Source: Tillus elongatus (lineage: Eukaryota > Arthropoda > Insecta > Coleoptera > Cleridae). Taken from it: a stretch of DNA of 64,000 bases. The stretch spans positions 154,544,547 through 154,608,546 of the forward strand of contig OZ023265.1 of NCBI GenBank assembly GCA_964006375.1. Direction: 5' to 3'. This document shows, one piece after another, positions 37,323-51,663 of the stretch (position 1 is the first letter of the stretch; every line of letters begins with the position of its first letter). The notes below the pieces were generated by a model. The model saw only the letters and a program-made list of their open reading frames with translations, was not told where the DNA came from and ran no database searches. A program made the translations under genes and the position numbers.

Positions 37323-37566
37323 AGTATATATACAGGGTGTCCCAATAGTGTGTAATTCCTCTATATATACCTTACCCTTAGAGCTAGCCGAAAAAACTTT
37401 AAACAAAATTTTCTTGTGATTATCTAAGCAATATCGAGAAAATATATTCAGCTTTATGTAACTTCCGGTTGCACCGGAAGTCGCTATCAACTTCGTTATT
37501 TTAAATAGAATGCTATACTTTTTATTACATTTTTGGATAGAGATTAAAAAATAAGTGTGACTTTAT

Positions 37567-39651
37567 GTAGCATTCTCTATAGTTATCTTTGATATTTTTG
37601 AAAATATTACGACTTTCTTTTTTTTTAGCTCCGATTTATGTGTTATTTGAAACGTCTGCTGTGAGCTGCGTTTTGAGTTTTGCTACCTTAAATTCTAAAT
37701 ATCAATAGACGACATTTAGTACTTTAAAATGGTTAAAGAATAATTCATCATCATTGTACAGGGTGTATTAATTTGGGGTTACAGCATATCTAACTTTAAA
37801 GCAGCACAACTTGTGTTTTTCAAATGGAACACCCTGTTTTTTATGGATTAATCACGTAGATAATTAAATTCTGCATCGACATAATATAGGTCTTCCTTTA
37901 GCTATAGTTGATAGTTTTTGAGTTATAGTGGTTTATTTTAGTTTCGCTTGTAAAAATAATGGTACTGTCAGATACAGTAGGCGCAGAGAATGAAACAACT
38001 AATATTTATTGTCAGATGACAGATAAATGTCACCTAACCAAAACTATAACTATTTTCAGTTCTCAGGTGTTTGAGCCAAGTTTTATGTGCTAACTTTTGT
38101 GTTATTTAATTTTAAATGAATTATAATACTGAAGAATTAGTTAATATGACACTTATTATATGCGAGTGTCAGCGAAATTGTTTTTTAGCATCTAGTGTAT
38201 ACGCACAAACATATCGGAATCGAAGACATCCTCAGGAAAAATGTTTCGTCAAATTGTTGGACCGTTTTTTGACCACACGCAAAGGGAGAGTAAGCGGCAA
38301 TGAAGAAAACAAATTTTCTATTGTTGCATCGGCATTAGCTAATCCGCACAAAAGCGTGAGGAAAGTTGCCGACGAAATAGGAATATCAAAATCTTCAGTG
38401 AACAGAACATTGAGAAAATACAAGTTTCATCCATATAAAGTGAAGCTGCAGCAGGCATTGACGAATGCAGATTTTCGAAGTCGCCTCAGTTTTTGTGAGT
38501 GGGCAGTGGCTAAGTACAATGAAAGTGAGAATTTTTTTAATTACGTGATGTTCAGTGATGAATATTCATTTTCAAGTTGTGGTAGGGTTAACGGGCACAA
38601 TTTTCATTATTACGCTTCAGAAAATCCAAACTTTTGCAGATCAGTTGACAACCAGCACCGCTTTACGATAAATGTTTGATCTGGAATAATTGGAACTAAT
38701 CTTATTGGGCAATATTTCTTTGATGGGCACCTCAACGGGCAGGGATATCTGCGTATATTGGAGGAAGATGTAGAGGCCTTTTTGGAAGATTTGCCTCTAG
38801 ATAACAATCGACGTATGTGGTTTATGCAGGACGGGGCACCAGCACATTATGACATAAATGTACGCCGATTTTTAAATGATCGGTACCCCAATAAATGGAT
38901 AGGGCGAGGTGGTCCCGTCTCGTGGCCTGCAAGATCTCCTGACCTCACATGTCTAGATTTTTTCCTGTGGGGCTATATCAAGGAAATTGTGTATCAAACA
39001 CTGTCCAACACCCCACAGGAACTAAGGAATAAAATTTCAGTCGCGTGCAGGGCAATAACTTCGCAAATGTTGAGCAATGTTCAAGAAGAATTCTTAAGGA
39101 GGGTTAGATTGTGTATTCAGGTCAATGGGCAAAATTTCGAATAGTTCTAATGTATCGCTTTTTTTAGGTTATTTTTTTCTGTTAATGACTGTGGATTATT
39201 ATTATTATTATAGTTATGTTATTATAGGTTACTTCACGTTCTGGTTGTCCTAATTACGACTACCTTTATTAAACTGTGTTTCACTTTTTGTATGGTAAAA
39301 ATATGAATAAGTCCATTATATAACAATCATTGCATGTAGTTGCATTCGATAAGTTTTTTTGTCGACACATTATCTAGTTACGAGGATATGATCAAGTGAT
39401 TTGCATCGTGACTATCTCATTTTATTTGGTAATTCTATTCAAATTATTGTTAAAACAAACTTTTATTAGACGGAAGTAAGCTCCAACAATGGAAATATAA
39501 AAACTGCTGACTTTCTTGTCAAGGAGACGTTTAGGTGTCACCTGACATTGTTCACATGCTATGTGCCTCATACACTGAGAATCTGACAGTACCATTATGT
39601 GCCTCATACAGTGACAATCTGACAGTACTAATATTTTTACAAGCGAAACTA
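37567..39651 (+). repeat. Tandem duplication unit 1 (2085 bp)
   Basis: Runs from GTAGCATTCTCTATAG within the left arm to AAGCGAAACTA at the inner edge of the right arm. Every compared position in unit 2 lies at a constant offset of 2085. Confidence 0.9.
38116..39144 (+). pseudogene. DD41D-type transposase, one nonsense codon (unit 1)
   Basis: A 343-codon frame broken by a single TGA at 38677-38679, where INV is followed by a stop instead of the expected Trp (family consensus V-W-x-G). Upstream: RRHPQEKCFVKLLDRF and NPHKSVRKVADEIGISKSSV (helix-turn-helix), KYKFHPYKVK, and MFSDEYSF (first Asp). Downstream: MQDGAPAHYDI (second Asp), WPARSPDLTCLDFFLWGY (third Asp), with 41 residues between the last two. 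Otherwise open from ATG to the stop after NGQNFE. One substitution therefore accounts for loss of function. Confidence 0.9.
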
Positions 39652-41736
39652 GTAGCATTCTCTATAGTTATCTTTGATATTTTTGAAAATATTACGACTT
39701 TCTTTTTTTTTAGCTCCGATTTATGTGTTATTTGAAACGTCTGCTGTGAGCTGCGTTTTGAGTTTTGCTACCTTAAATTCTAAATATCAATAGACGACAT
39801 TTAGTACTTTAAAATGGTTAAAGAATAATTCATCATCATTGTACAGGGTGTATTAATTTGGGGTTACAGCATATCTAACTTTAAAGCAGCACAACTTGTG
39901 TTTTTCAAATGGAACACCCTGTTTTTTATGGATTAATCACGTAGATAATTAAATTCTGCATCGACATAATATAGGTCTTCCTTTAGCTATAGTTGATAGT
40001 TTTTGAGTTATAGTGGTTTATTTTAGTTTCGCTTGTAAAAATAATGGTACTGTCAGATACAGTAGGCGCAGAGAATGAAACAACTAATATTTATTGTCAG
40101 ATGACAGATAAATGTCACCTAACCAAAACTATAACTATTTTCAGTTCTCAGGTGTTTGAGCCAAGTTTTATGTGCTAACTTTTGTGTTATTTAATTTTAA
40201 ATGAATTATAATACTGAAGAATTAGTTAATATGACACTTATTATATGCGAGTGTCAGCGAAATTGTTTTTTAGCATCTAGTGTATACGCACAAACATATC
40301 GGAATCGAAGACATCCTCAGGAAAAATGTTTCGTCAAATTGTTGGACCGTTTTTTGACCACACGCAAAGGGAGAGTAAGCGGCAATGAAGAAAACAAATT
40401 TTCTATTGTTGCATCGGCATTAGCTAATCCGCACAAAAGCGTGAGGAAAGTTGCCGACGAAATAGGAATATCAAAATCTTCAGTGAACAGAACATTGAGA
40501 AAATACAAGTTTCATCCATATAAAGTGAAGCTGCAGCAGGCATTGACGAATGCAGATTTTCGAAGTCGCCTCAGTTTTTGTGAGTGGGCAGTGGCTAAGT
40601 ACAATGAAAGTGAGAATTTTTTTAATTACGTGATGTTCAGTGATGAATATTCATTTTCAAGTTGTGGTAGGGTTAACGGGCACAATTTTCATTATTACGC
40701 TTCAGAAAATCCAAACTTTTGCAGATCAGTTGACAACCAGCACCGCTTTACGATAAATGTTTGATCTGGAATAATTGGAACTAATCTTATTGGGCAATAT
40801 TTCTTTGATGGGCACCTCAACGGGCAGGGATATCTGCGTATATTGGAGGAAGATGTAGAGGCCTTTTTGGAAGATTTGCCTCTAGATAACAATCGACGTA
40901 TGTGGTTTATGCAGGACGGGGCACCAGCACATTATGACATAAATGTACGCCGATTTTTAAATGATCGGTACCCCAATAAATGGATAGGGCGAGGTGGTCC
41001 CGTCTCGTGGCCTGCAAGATCTCCTGACCTCACATGTCTAGATTTTTTCCTGTGGGGCTATATCAAGGAAATTGTGTATCAAACACTGTCCAACACCCCA
41101 CAGGAACTAAGGAATAAAATTTCAGTCGCGTGCAGGGCAATAACTTCGCAAATGTTGAGCAATGTTCAAGAAGAATTCTTAAGGAGGGTTAGATTGTGTA
41201 TTCAGGTCAATGGGCAAAATTTCGAATAGTTCTAATGTATCGCTTTTTTTAGGTTATTTTTTTCTGTTAATGACTGTGGATTATTATTATTATTATAGTT
41301 ATGTTATTATAGGTTACTTCACGTTCTGGTTGTCCTAATTACGACTACCTTTATTAAACTGTGTTTCACTTTTTGTATGGTAAAAATATGAATAAGTCCA
41401 TTATATAACAATCATTGCATGTAGTTGCATTCGATAAGTTTTTTTGTCGACACATTATCTAGTTACGAGGATATGATCAAGTGATTTGCATCGTGACTAT
41501 CTCATTTTATTTGGTAATTCTATTCAAATTATTGTTAAAACAAACTTTTATTAGACGGAAGTAAGCTCCAACAATGGAAATATAAAAACTGCTGACTTTC
41601 TTGTCAAGGAGACGTTTAGGTGTCACCTGACATTGTTCACATGCTATGTGCCTCATACACTGAGAATCTGACAGTACCATTATGTGCCTCATACAGTGAC
41701 AATCTGACAGTACTAATATTTTTACAAGCGAAACTA
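39652..41736 (+). repeat. Tandem duplication unit 2 (2085 bp)
   Basis: Appears identical to unit 1. The junction AAACTA|GTAGCATT shows only a few bases of microhomology. Confidence 0.9.
40201..41229 (+). pseudogene. DD41D-type transposase, same nonsense codon (unit 2)
   Basis: The predicted products are identical to those of unit 1, including the TGA at 40762-40764, so the stop arose before the duplication (or the duplication is an assembly artefact). Confidence 0.9.
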
Positions 41737-42339
41737 AAATAAACCACTATAACTCAAAAACGATCAACTATAGCTATAGAAAGACCTATATTATGTCGAT
41801 GCAGAATTTAATGGTCTGCCTGATTAATCCATAAAAAACAGGGTGTTCCATTTGAAAAACACAAGTTATGCTGCTTTAAAGTTAGATATGCTGTAACCCC
41901 AAATTAATACACCCTGTACAATGATGATGAATTATTCTTTAACCATTTTAAAGTACTAAATGTCGTCTATTGATATTTAGAATTTCAGGTAGCAAAACTC
42001 AAAACTCAGCTTACAGCAGACGTTTCAAATAACACATAAATCGGAGCTAAAAAAAAAGAAAGTCGTAATATTTTTACAAATATTAAAGATAGCTATAGGG
42101 AATGCTACATAAAGTCACACTTATTTTTTAATCTATATTCAAAAATGTAATAAAAAGTATAGCATTCCATTTAAAACAACGAAGTTGATAGCTACTTCCG
42201 GTGCAACCGGAAGTTCCATAAAGCTGAATATATTTTCTAGATATAGCATAGATAATCACAAGAAAATTTTATTGAAAGTTTTTTTGGCTAGCTCTAAGGG
42301 TAAGGGATATATAGAGGAATTACACACTATTGGGACACC

Positions 42340-42466
<127 letters not shown>

Positions 42467-43490
42467 AATTGTGAATTACACAGATAACTAAAAAAATATT
42501 GGGCCGATTTTAATAAAATTTGGGGACTACCTTCCTTTTGAAACTGGCTTGGATAAGTTGTTGGGTTTTATTCGGAAATTTTTTGCAACTTCTAAAATAA
42601 CAAAGCTGTCGCAACCAGATTTAATACTCACGTTTACACGACCAAACTGTTCCTGCATGCCAAAATTCATATCTTTAAGTTAAAAGGAAAAGCATCTATA
42701 AGCCTTTAAAGATAAAAATTTTGAGTGCCACTGATGACCAGAGAAACGCACAAAACCAAATTATTTTATGTTGATAACAAAATGTATATTGCAAACAATT
42801 TTTCGTGACGAAAAAAGGCCAAGAGATAGCAAAGTATGTATTTTTTAAAATTTATAGTTCTTCCTAAACGTCAAGTCGCGATTTGAAACGTCAAAATTTG
42901 GAGTTTTTAGACGAACAACCTAAAATAAATACGCGTTTTGCAGAAGAAATGTCGTAATAGTGTGTTTTACAAAGCCTTAACGTGGCAGCTTCCACCATCA
43001 TTGTCCTTCAGTTTATTAAAATATTTGCAGAAAATTCATTCCAAATAGACCCTTTCTCTGATGCTTTGGCAGTAGTTTCAGTTATAGAGTTTGTAGTTTA
43101 ATAGTGTATAATTTTTAGCAAATTTTCGTAGAAAAATTCGTTTTTGGAGAAACCTCGACTTTCGTATTCTGAATATATTTGTTCAAATCAACGCGACCAA
43201 GAAGAAATATCCGGTGTCAATTTTAGTTTTTACATGTTAACATATATACAGGGTATATATCCGTTATTATACAAGATAATGAAAAATATTATTTAAGTTA
43301 ATTATAGAGTGGTGTGAGCTGCATCTTATAAAATTATTTGACAATCTCAAGGAGGCCCATAAGTCGTTGGTGATACAAATTTCCTTTTTTTTTAATGGAA
43401 AGCCACTTATATTATTGCATTTCTGCATTTTCCATCGAATTATAATGCATCTTTGTAAGGAAAAACAAATGAAAGCGTAAATTGTTTTTG
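42467..43490 (+). repeat. Composite dispersed repeat (Y and W modules)
   Basis: Order: GGGCCGATTTTAATAAAATT, GGCTTGGATAAGTTG, TTCAAATAGACCCTTTCTC, ACATATATACAGGGTATAT and GGCCCATAAGTCGTTGGTGA. Same order as at 56350-56979 continuing at 63725. Confidence 0.7.
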
Positions 43491-45179
43491 TGTTATTTCA
43501 ATTGTTTTGCAACTTTTCACGTTTTTGGCACATATCATAAACACATATCACAAATTATGGTACGGCCTTTTTACCAATAGATAGCGGAGCCCCACGGAAA
43601 TGACGCATTCAGAAAGCTTTTTGTTTGTATTACTCGTCGAAAACATCGGGCTGCCGTATACAGGCGATCTCGAATAGTGGCTAAATTTGTACATTTTTCG
43701 CAGAAGATTTTTTAGTGTTTCCTAAGGAATCATTTTTTAAAGATTTTTGTGGAATGTTGGTAATTAATAATAAATGCTTAGTAAGTTATTGTAAAAAGAA
43801 CTGGTCGCATTTTTGTGAAAAATATAATTTAGTGTAACATTAGTGAATGAAATTTCTGTAAAAATTAAGAAATTTTGTAAATTTTTTTTGCAAATTTTCA
43901 TATATTTTTTTAAAATTTTGTCCATAAAGCTATTTGTGAATTATTATATCTTGGCAGGTGTGTAAATAGCTTGAAGACGTTCGTTGGCCAGGAAAATCGG
44001 ATCAGCTTTTTCTCGAACCTTTTAAGTTTGTTTTCGGAAAATGCGTGTACTTTTTTAAACAATGAAGCTATTTTAATAAAATATGGTACGCTGTTACTAT
44101 TATATAGGTTATACTTGTAACCTGTAACGCACGACAAGTCACAAATAGAGGGCGGTGAGGATATGATTTATTTTTCAAATAGACACAAACACATATTAAT
44201 ACACACACACCGCTTTAGTTGACAGAAGAGAAGGACGTGCATGTAGTTTCTAAACGTATGCAATAAAAGATAAACCACTGTAAGTGTCCCGCTCAACCTT
44301 GTCTAACCTAAACCCCATTAAAATCAAGACATGTTCAATATGGTACTAAAACAACTGTCTTTATATGTCTATAATTGCAACAACTTATTAATAAAGTATA
44401 TCATGTCAGTATTAATACAAAAGAGCCCTGGTTTGCCCCAGCATTTACCTTAGGCCTAAGGTAGCGCGGCCTGGGTACAGCAGACCAGGCACGCTGTCCA
44501 AACGTACCCGCAACTTTACATACCCAGAGATTATGGCATCTTACAGACCAATCCAGGTCTTACACTTGTGTGCCCCGCCCGGGGGTTCTCCACTTGACCC
44601 CGGCCGGCCAGACAAAGCAGACCCGAGGCCCGATCACTATAACTACGTGACCCACTCTAATTAGTAACCATATAACTACAGGACACGTGGCTCTTAATAT
44701 AATTTCTAAAAATCTAGCAATCGTCAGTAAATATTTAATCTCCCTGTATAATACCCAACCCAGGTATATTTTCCTTATAATTATTGCTATCTGAATTATA
44801 TTATTAGCTATAATGAACCAATACACTTAGCGAGTAGGTACTCACCTGAGCTGTAAAATTCAGTTATCACATAAACTAATATGCACTGCATTAAATATAA
44901 TTAATCTTTTACTATAAAATTACACTACGAGCAAGCCCTTCCTAACTGACACTCTTTCAACTAGTAAATGGATAAAGCAGGTCCAGCTTCAGATGCATTA
45001 AACATTTCAGTTTCTTTATGTTCTCTATGCACAAAGATTAGATGGTTGATGGAACCTTAAAACACTTGAGTTCCCCTTCGCTCGCAGTGTCGTTAGTATC
45101 ATACAAAATATAAGATGGTACATTTTCTACTAAAGATTATGTTTAAAACTTACGTTACAAACCAAATGGCCTTCTTTTA
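43491..45179. other. Unassigned stretch with a GC-rich patch
   Basis: 43960-44120 has diverged pieces of the composite repeat. 44420-44660 is strikingly GC-rich for this window (CCCCGCCCGGGGG, GGCCGGCCAG) and may be a fragment of an LTR or SINE-type element I do not recognise. The 88-codon minus-strand frame at 44560-44826 looks fortuitous. Confidence 0.4.
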
Positions 45180-45861
45180 AAAACAATACATATTTGACAT
45201 TAAAACATTTCTACGAAAATTTGCTGCCATAACGCACTCGCCTAGTCCAGAAATTTTAACATTTGGATGACAAACTTTGACAGCGTATTTATAAAACATC
45301 ATAGTTGTTACCAGAGCAACTAAATACTTTGCTTATTCTAAAGTGTCCAACCTAAGTAGATATAAATATACCTACCTTCGTACATAATTTTAAAAAGTTC
45401 GGGACGCAGCAAGTGCGTTATGGTTGTGAATTTTTATTAAATGATTCAAATTTGAATAAGTCAATTTTCTATGAACTTAAAAAGTTTAGTTTTGATATGT
45501 AGTAAGGTCTTTCCTAGTGCAAGATATCCACCAAATTTCATTAAAATAACTTTGTAATTTTCGGAGAGCAAAATTTTTTTCGAAAGAAAATTTAAAATTT
45601 TAATAACTCAATTTTCTATAAACTTAGAAAGTTGAATTTTGGTACGTACTAAGGTCTCTCCCAAGGCAACATATATAGTAAATTTCATTAAAGCAGCTTT
45701 GTTATTTTCGGAGAAAACAAAATTCTTTTGAAAGAAAACTCAAAATTTTCCCGGAAAACCTAGTCCGATTTTTATGTCTAACAAACTCATCCAAGCCATT
45801 AATAAAATAAAGGCACTTGCTGAGTTTCATTGAAATCAGTTCATTATTTTTTTAGTTATCA

Positions 45862-45866
<5 letters not shown>
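45180..45866 (-). repeat. Composite repeat fragments (X ends and Y modules)
   Basis: An X terminus lies at 45220-45256, an X start at about 45404 (GACGCAGCAAGTGCGTTATG), then two successive diverged Y-type units (45420-45590 and 45591-45866), both with ATTTTCTATnAACTTA and TTTTCGGAGA phrases. Confidence 0.6.

Positions 45867-45925
<59 letters not shown>
45867..45925. repeat. (AT)n microsatellite
   Basis: About 29 units between the Y module and the left-end module of a composite repeat. Confidence 0.95.
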
Positions 45926-45928
<3 letters not shown>

Positions 45929-46090
45929 TGAAACTGACCCCGGATATCGGTTCTAGAGGTCCTAGTTTGGGCTCATTTGAAAAAAATTTTGCAAAGTCTT
46001 ACCATCGATACCTCTCTATTAGTGAATTTTTTAAATAAAAATTCACTAAAAATACATTGGCATTTCTCTGCTAGTTTTATAGTTTGCGAT
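45926..46090 (-). repeat. Composite repeat, left-end module (inverted)
   Basis: GACCCCGGATATCGGTTCTA, GGGCTCATTTGAAAAAAATT, then TAGTGAATTTTTTAAATAAA. Counterpart of 55975-56100. Confidence 0.6.
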
Positions 46091-46633
46091 TGGGTAATTA
46101 TTGACGACGCGCGGAAAAAATCTGGATTACTTTTACATGGCGTCATACTATAAATATTTGCATTTGTTTATGCATTCCACTAGGTTCATTGTATTCAACA
46201 TGTTTAATGTTCATGAATCGTTCGGTATTTGAAAAAAATGTTGAAAAATGGTTTTTTTTTTAGTGAAGAATTCCAGCTCTATTGCTAACATAGGTTGCAT
46301 AGAATTTTAGTCGTGATTTTATTAGTTATTGGAATCAGCTAAAAGAATAATAGTCTTTTTTACATTTTAGCTTTAATTTGCCTCTAGTAACTCCCAGCTT
46401 TTAAATAAAAAGCTTAGATCGTTAGCATGTTTTTGGTGGAACTAAGCTAGAGTACTAATTACTGCTAATTTAGTGTAAAGAGGCACTCATTGGGACAAGT
46501 AAATTAGAAACCTCTATTATATTTCAAGGTTACTGCCTTTAGTTTTAGCTGAATCGCAACCATAACCAGAACATAATATTTAATCCGTTTTATTAATAGA
46601 TTCCAAGCTGACATCTTGTAGGTTATAATTAAA
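46091..46633. other. Unassigned AT-rich stretch
   Basis: No repeat or gene recognised. Confidence 0.3.
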
Positions 46634-46810
46634 ATGTCAATAAAAATAATTGTTCTAGACAATTTAATGCCGGACTGTCTCTACGTTATAACAGATGAAG
46701 ATGGCAGCACATGCGCTATAACGTCTATAGCACCAAATGAAAATCGTTTGCGATTACCAATAAACCCATTACAATTCAACCAGTATATAATGATTTCAAA
46801 GCAACACTGA
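46634..46810 (+). CDS. Unrecognised 58-residue open frame (weak)
   Basis: ATG to TGA, beginning MSIKIIVLDNLMPDCLYVI and continuing with TDEDGSTCAIT and RLRLPINPLQFNQY. The composition is less AT-biased and more protein-like than neighbouring frames, with no stop for the whole stretch. I do not recognise the sequence. It ends 25 bases before the hammerhead-bearing repeat. It may be a fragment of a transposon ORF, a small exon, or chance. Confidence 0.2.
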   Translation: MSIKIIVLDNLMPDCLYVITDEDGSTCAITSIAPNENRLRLPINPLQFNQYIMISKQH

Positions 46811-46834
46811 AAATATTTAGCTAGTAATATTTTG

Positions 46835-47235
46835 CACAGACTTGGAGACTACTTGTCTGGCTTCACTGTTGGTTTTCGTTTTTGTAGGTGAAGGACGTAG
46901 CCAGCACGTAAGCTAACTGGAGCAAGTGGCCCTTATAATTTCTGGATGTTCTAGGATGTTCTTCAACGTTTCTGTGACTAGTTTCGCTGCTTGACAGCAT
47001 CCTCAGACAGATTAAAATTGAATTAGTACGAAATCATGACAACTACAAATAAAGATCTGTTGCTATGTTATGACATGCTGTTTTGATCAAAAAATTTATC
47101 TAATTGAAAATAAAATGAAACACAGATGACAGATGAGGCTTTCAAAATGTCTACGTGATGTATGTCAATATTTATATAGTATGGACCAGTTGCACCAAGT
47201 AAGGGCAACAACAATCAATGAAGTAATATTTTGAT
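46835..47235 (-). repeat. Hammerhead-bearing dispersed repeat, copy 2
   Basis: Inverse of 18480-18835 plus 18215-18260, without the extra inverted piece found in copy 1. A further fragment resembling the 47190-47230 end lies at about 49503-49560. Confidence 0.65.
46972..47010 (-). ncRNA. Hammerhead ribozyme motif, core intact
   Basis: Minus strand: CTGT (stem I), CTGAGGA, unpaired T, GCTG/CAGC stem II with a TCAAG loop, GAAAC, TA, GTC, then ACAG pairing with CTGT. All core bases are right, but stem III would have a loop of only two bases, which is strained; efficient cleavage may need dimerisation. Confidence 0.6.
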
Positions 47236-47278
47236 TATGTTTATAGGTTATTGTAGGTGCCTTATATTATTATTATTT

Positions 47279-47600
47279 TTTTAACGTCGGTCTATTTCCG
47301 CGACTGGCCAATCACCAACGCCATGTAGTTTCAACTCACCATCCTGGAAATTTCGCTGAATTTCGGCCTTTCTGTAAGGATGGCAGGGATATTTAACGTG
47401 CTTAAGATCGCACGGCGCACGGGATCGACGGCTGGATGCCACTCCGAAAGGTGGAATGGGCGGCCCAAACGAATGTCACAACCTCGGCGGATGTTACAGT
47501 TTGTACTGAAAAAGTGAAATGATTCACTACTGGGAGTCGAGCCCGGGACTTTTTGGTTCAGAAGTACCCGTTCTTACTACTGGACCACCGAGGCTGCAGA
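47279..47600 (-). mobile_element. tRNA-derived SINE, copy 4
   Basis: Minus strand: CCTCGGTGGTCCAGTAGTAA (A-box region), GGGCTCGACTCCC (B box), central block with GATCCCGTGCGCC-like and GCACGTTAAATATCCC-like pieces (diverged), and the 3' end CCGACGTTAAAAAA. Older than copy 3 judging by divergence. Confidence 0.75.
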
Positions 47601-47619
47601 GTCTTTTAAATGTACTCTT

Positions 47620-49444
<1,825 letters not shown>

Positions 49445-49627
49445 GTTTTTAAATACAAACTGAATATGCGATTTCTGTGGCTTCACAGAGAAGTAGTGTC
49501 CACGCATGTGTTTAGTATGGAACGGTTTCACCAAGTAAAGGCAACTACAATCAATAGCACATGATATAATCAAATTATACATCATGTGCTATAGCTATAG
49601 CTAAGCTTGTGCTTGTAAAACGACATA

Positions 49628-49706
<79 letters not shown>

Positions 49707-49714
49707 TATATATA
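49628..49714. repeat. (TA)n microsatellite
   Basis: About 37 pure units followed by AAATATATATATA. Confidence 0.95.
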
Positions 49715-49850
49715 ATTCAAACGGAGCCTGGTTTCGGGTTCTAGGCGCCCAAATTCGCGCTCATTTAAAAAAAAAATTGCAGTCTCATCATCAATACCTC
49801 CCTATTGGCGAATTTTTTAAAAATTAAAATTTGCCAACGTAATAGAAATG
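49715..49850 (-). repeat. Composite repeat, left-end module (inverted)
   Basis: GGAGCCTGGTTTCGGGTTCT, CGCGCTCATTTAAAAAAAAA and TTGGCGAATTTTTTAAAAAT. Confidence 0.6.
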
Positions 49851-49944
49851 TCTAAATTACACTGATAGCTTTGGATGTTTTAGTGTGAGAAAGTAATAAG
49901 TTTTATAGCGTCCAAGATAAACTAAGTACATATTTCCTATACAC

Positions 49945-50040
49945 GAGCCTATGTGATCCAGAGGTAAGAACGAGTGCCTCTGAACCGAAGGGTACTGGGT
50001 TCGATTCCTATGGTTCCCCTCTGACTTTCTCCGTTGAAAA
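49945..50040 (+). mobile_element. SINE head fragment, copy 5
   Basis: GCCTATGTGATCCAGAGGTA then GTACTGGGTTCGATTCC: A- and B-box regions of the SINE family, with the body missing after CTTTCTCCGTTG. Confidence 0.55.
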
Positions 50041-51659
50041 AGAATGCGGGTTAAAGACAACAAATATGGCGAGAAGCGTGTTTAACAAGGTTCTAAATGT
50101 CTGTGGTAACAGCAATTATTGTTCATTTGATTAGAAATTTCAAGAAAATTGAATAATAAAGAAATCTAGTCTATTATTTAACAATTTTTTTACTAGTTTT
50201 GTACTCTTCCATTTTTACTTAGTTGCTTAGTTGGTGATCGCTAAATACGCGAGAAATAAGGCTCCAGCGCCGCAAGGGTATCATAGTATCGAACTTAAAT
50301 AACAATATTTTAATGTCACGTCAAATGGTTTAATAGATGCTTAAAGTTTGTTGCTGTATACAGTCACTTAAATTGAGGTGCCTATTTTTTTTTGTACGTT
50401 ACAAAAATCTAACATATTTACTTTTGTGTTCGAAAAGTGGCACCCCTTGTGTAGGTTTCAAATTAACATTCCCAGTTTTATTTATCTCCGTAAATTGTAA
50501 AATAAAATCTGAAATACCTATCTAATTTGCACTGATCGGCTTAAATTTCATTGTACCAAACGGTGGGAAGATAATGGTTGACGAACAGTTGTTTTATCGC
50601 CTAAGGCTAGCGAAATTTATCTGCGTGTCATCGTTGGAAAATTCACAGGCACAAATTGCATTAAATGAGGCCTCCTTTCAAATTTTCTCTTTCTATACTT
50701 TTTATTCAGCATTTGTTTTATTTTACAATCCTGCAAAGGCGAGCCATAAATCCATGATAAACAAAACATGACTCTAAAACTGGAAAGGACAAACAAAAAG
50801 AATGAAGTAAAGCGTGGAGTTTCTGTGGAACTGTAGGGCCCTACAATGTATTTAAATTTGTACTTGTGTAACGCTGTTCAATTCCAGCATATCGTTGGAT
50901 CCGGAATTGGCAACAATAAAGCAGATATTTACAATCTCCGCCGAAGAAATTAAAGTTTGGAACCGCAAGAGCCATTTACGTACACCTTCACAATTACACA
51001 ATCTCTCCTTCCAGATTAAGCTGAAAATGAAACGCTTACAAAAGCACAAAAGAAATATTCCAGCTATAAAAACACCTATTATGCGAAATTAAAGCCCCCC
51101 AATACAATTACAGGCACGCCGACTGAAAACAGTCTAGAGGGCCTCTCTGATGGATTAATGTGAAAACGCATTCCTTAAAGCTAGCGAAATGCCTGATGTA
51201 CTCCCAACCTTTGCCCTTTCTTTCCCCGTTCGTCGCTTTCTAGATCGAGAACTTCGGACTAGTTACATTCCTTGGCTTATTAAGTTCTTGCTTCTGCACT
51301 TGAAACTGAAAAGTAACGTATCAGGCAAAACATTTTGTACAACGGCTAATTGAAGTTTCAATTAATTGGGCGTGTCGGGTTTCTAAAGATTTCCAACAAG
51401 AAGTTTAACTTGCATTTGGATAAGAACAGTCGCTATAACAACCACTCATATAATTATTCAGCCAAGCCAAGAGGGTTTGGCTGAATATTATTTTCTTTTG
51501 TGTTTTTGTTTATTTCTTTTTGCTGTGTTTTCTCGGTTGTCTAGTAATAACTACTTGAAAAAAAGGATTTAAGTCAATGAGTTTCTGACTAACTGCTACT
51601 CTTGTTCCCTAATTTCTTCGTAGCGAATTTTCGGAGAAAAAATTTGCTAATGAGATCTG

Positions 51660-51663
<4 letters not shown>
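50041..51663. other. Apparently non-repetitive stretch
   Basis: Apart from a composite-repeat scrap at about 51618-51660 (TAGCGAATTTTCGGAG), nothing here matches the other repeats of the window. Open frames are short (62-68 codons) and unrecognised. Could be intronic or intergenic unique DNA. Confidence 0.4.

Noticed and set aside
44560..44826. 88-codon hydrophobic frame on the minus strand
   Set aside because: Looks membrane-like only because of AT/Ile bias; no family recognised and its context is repeat-like.
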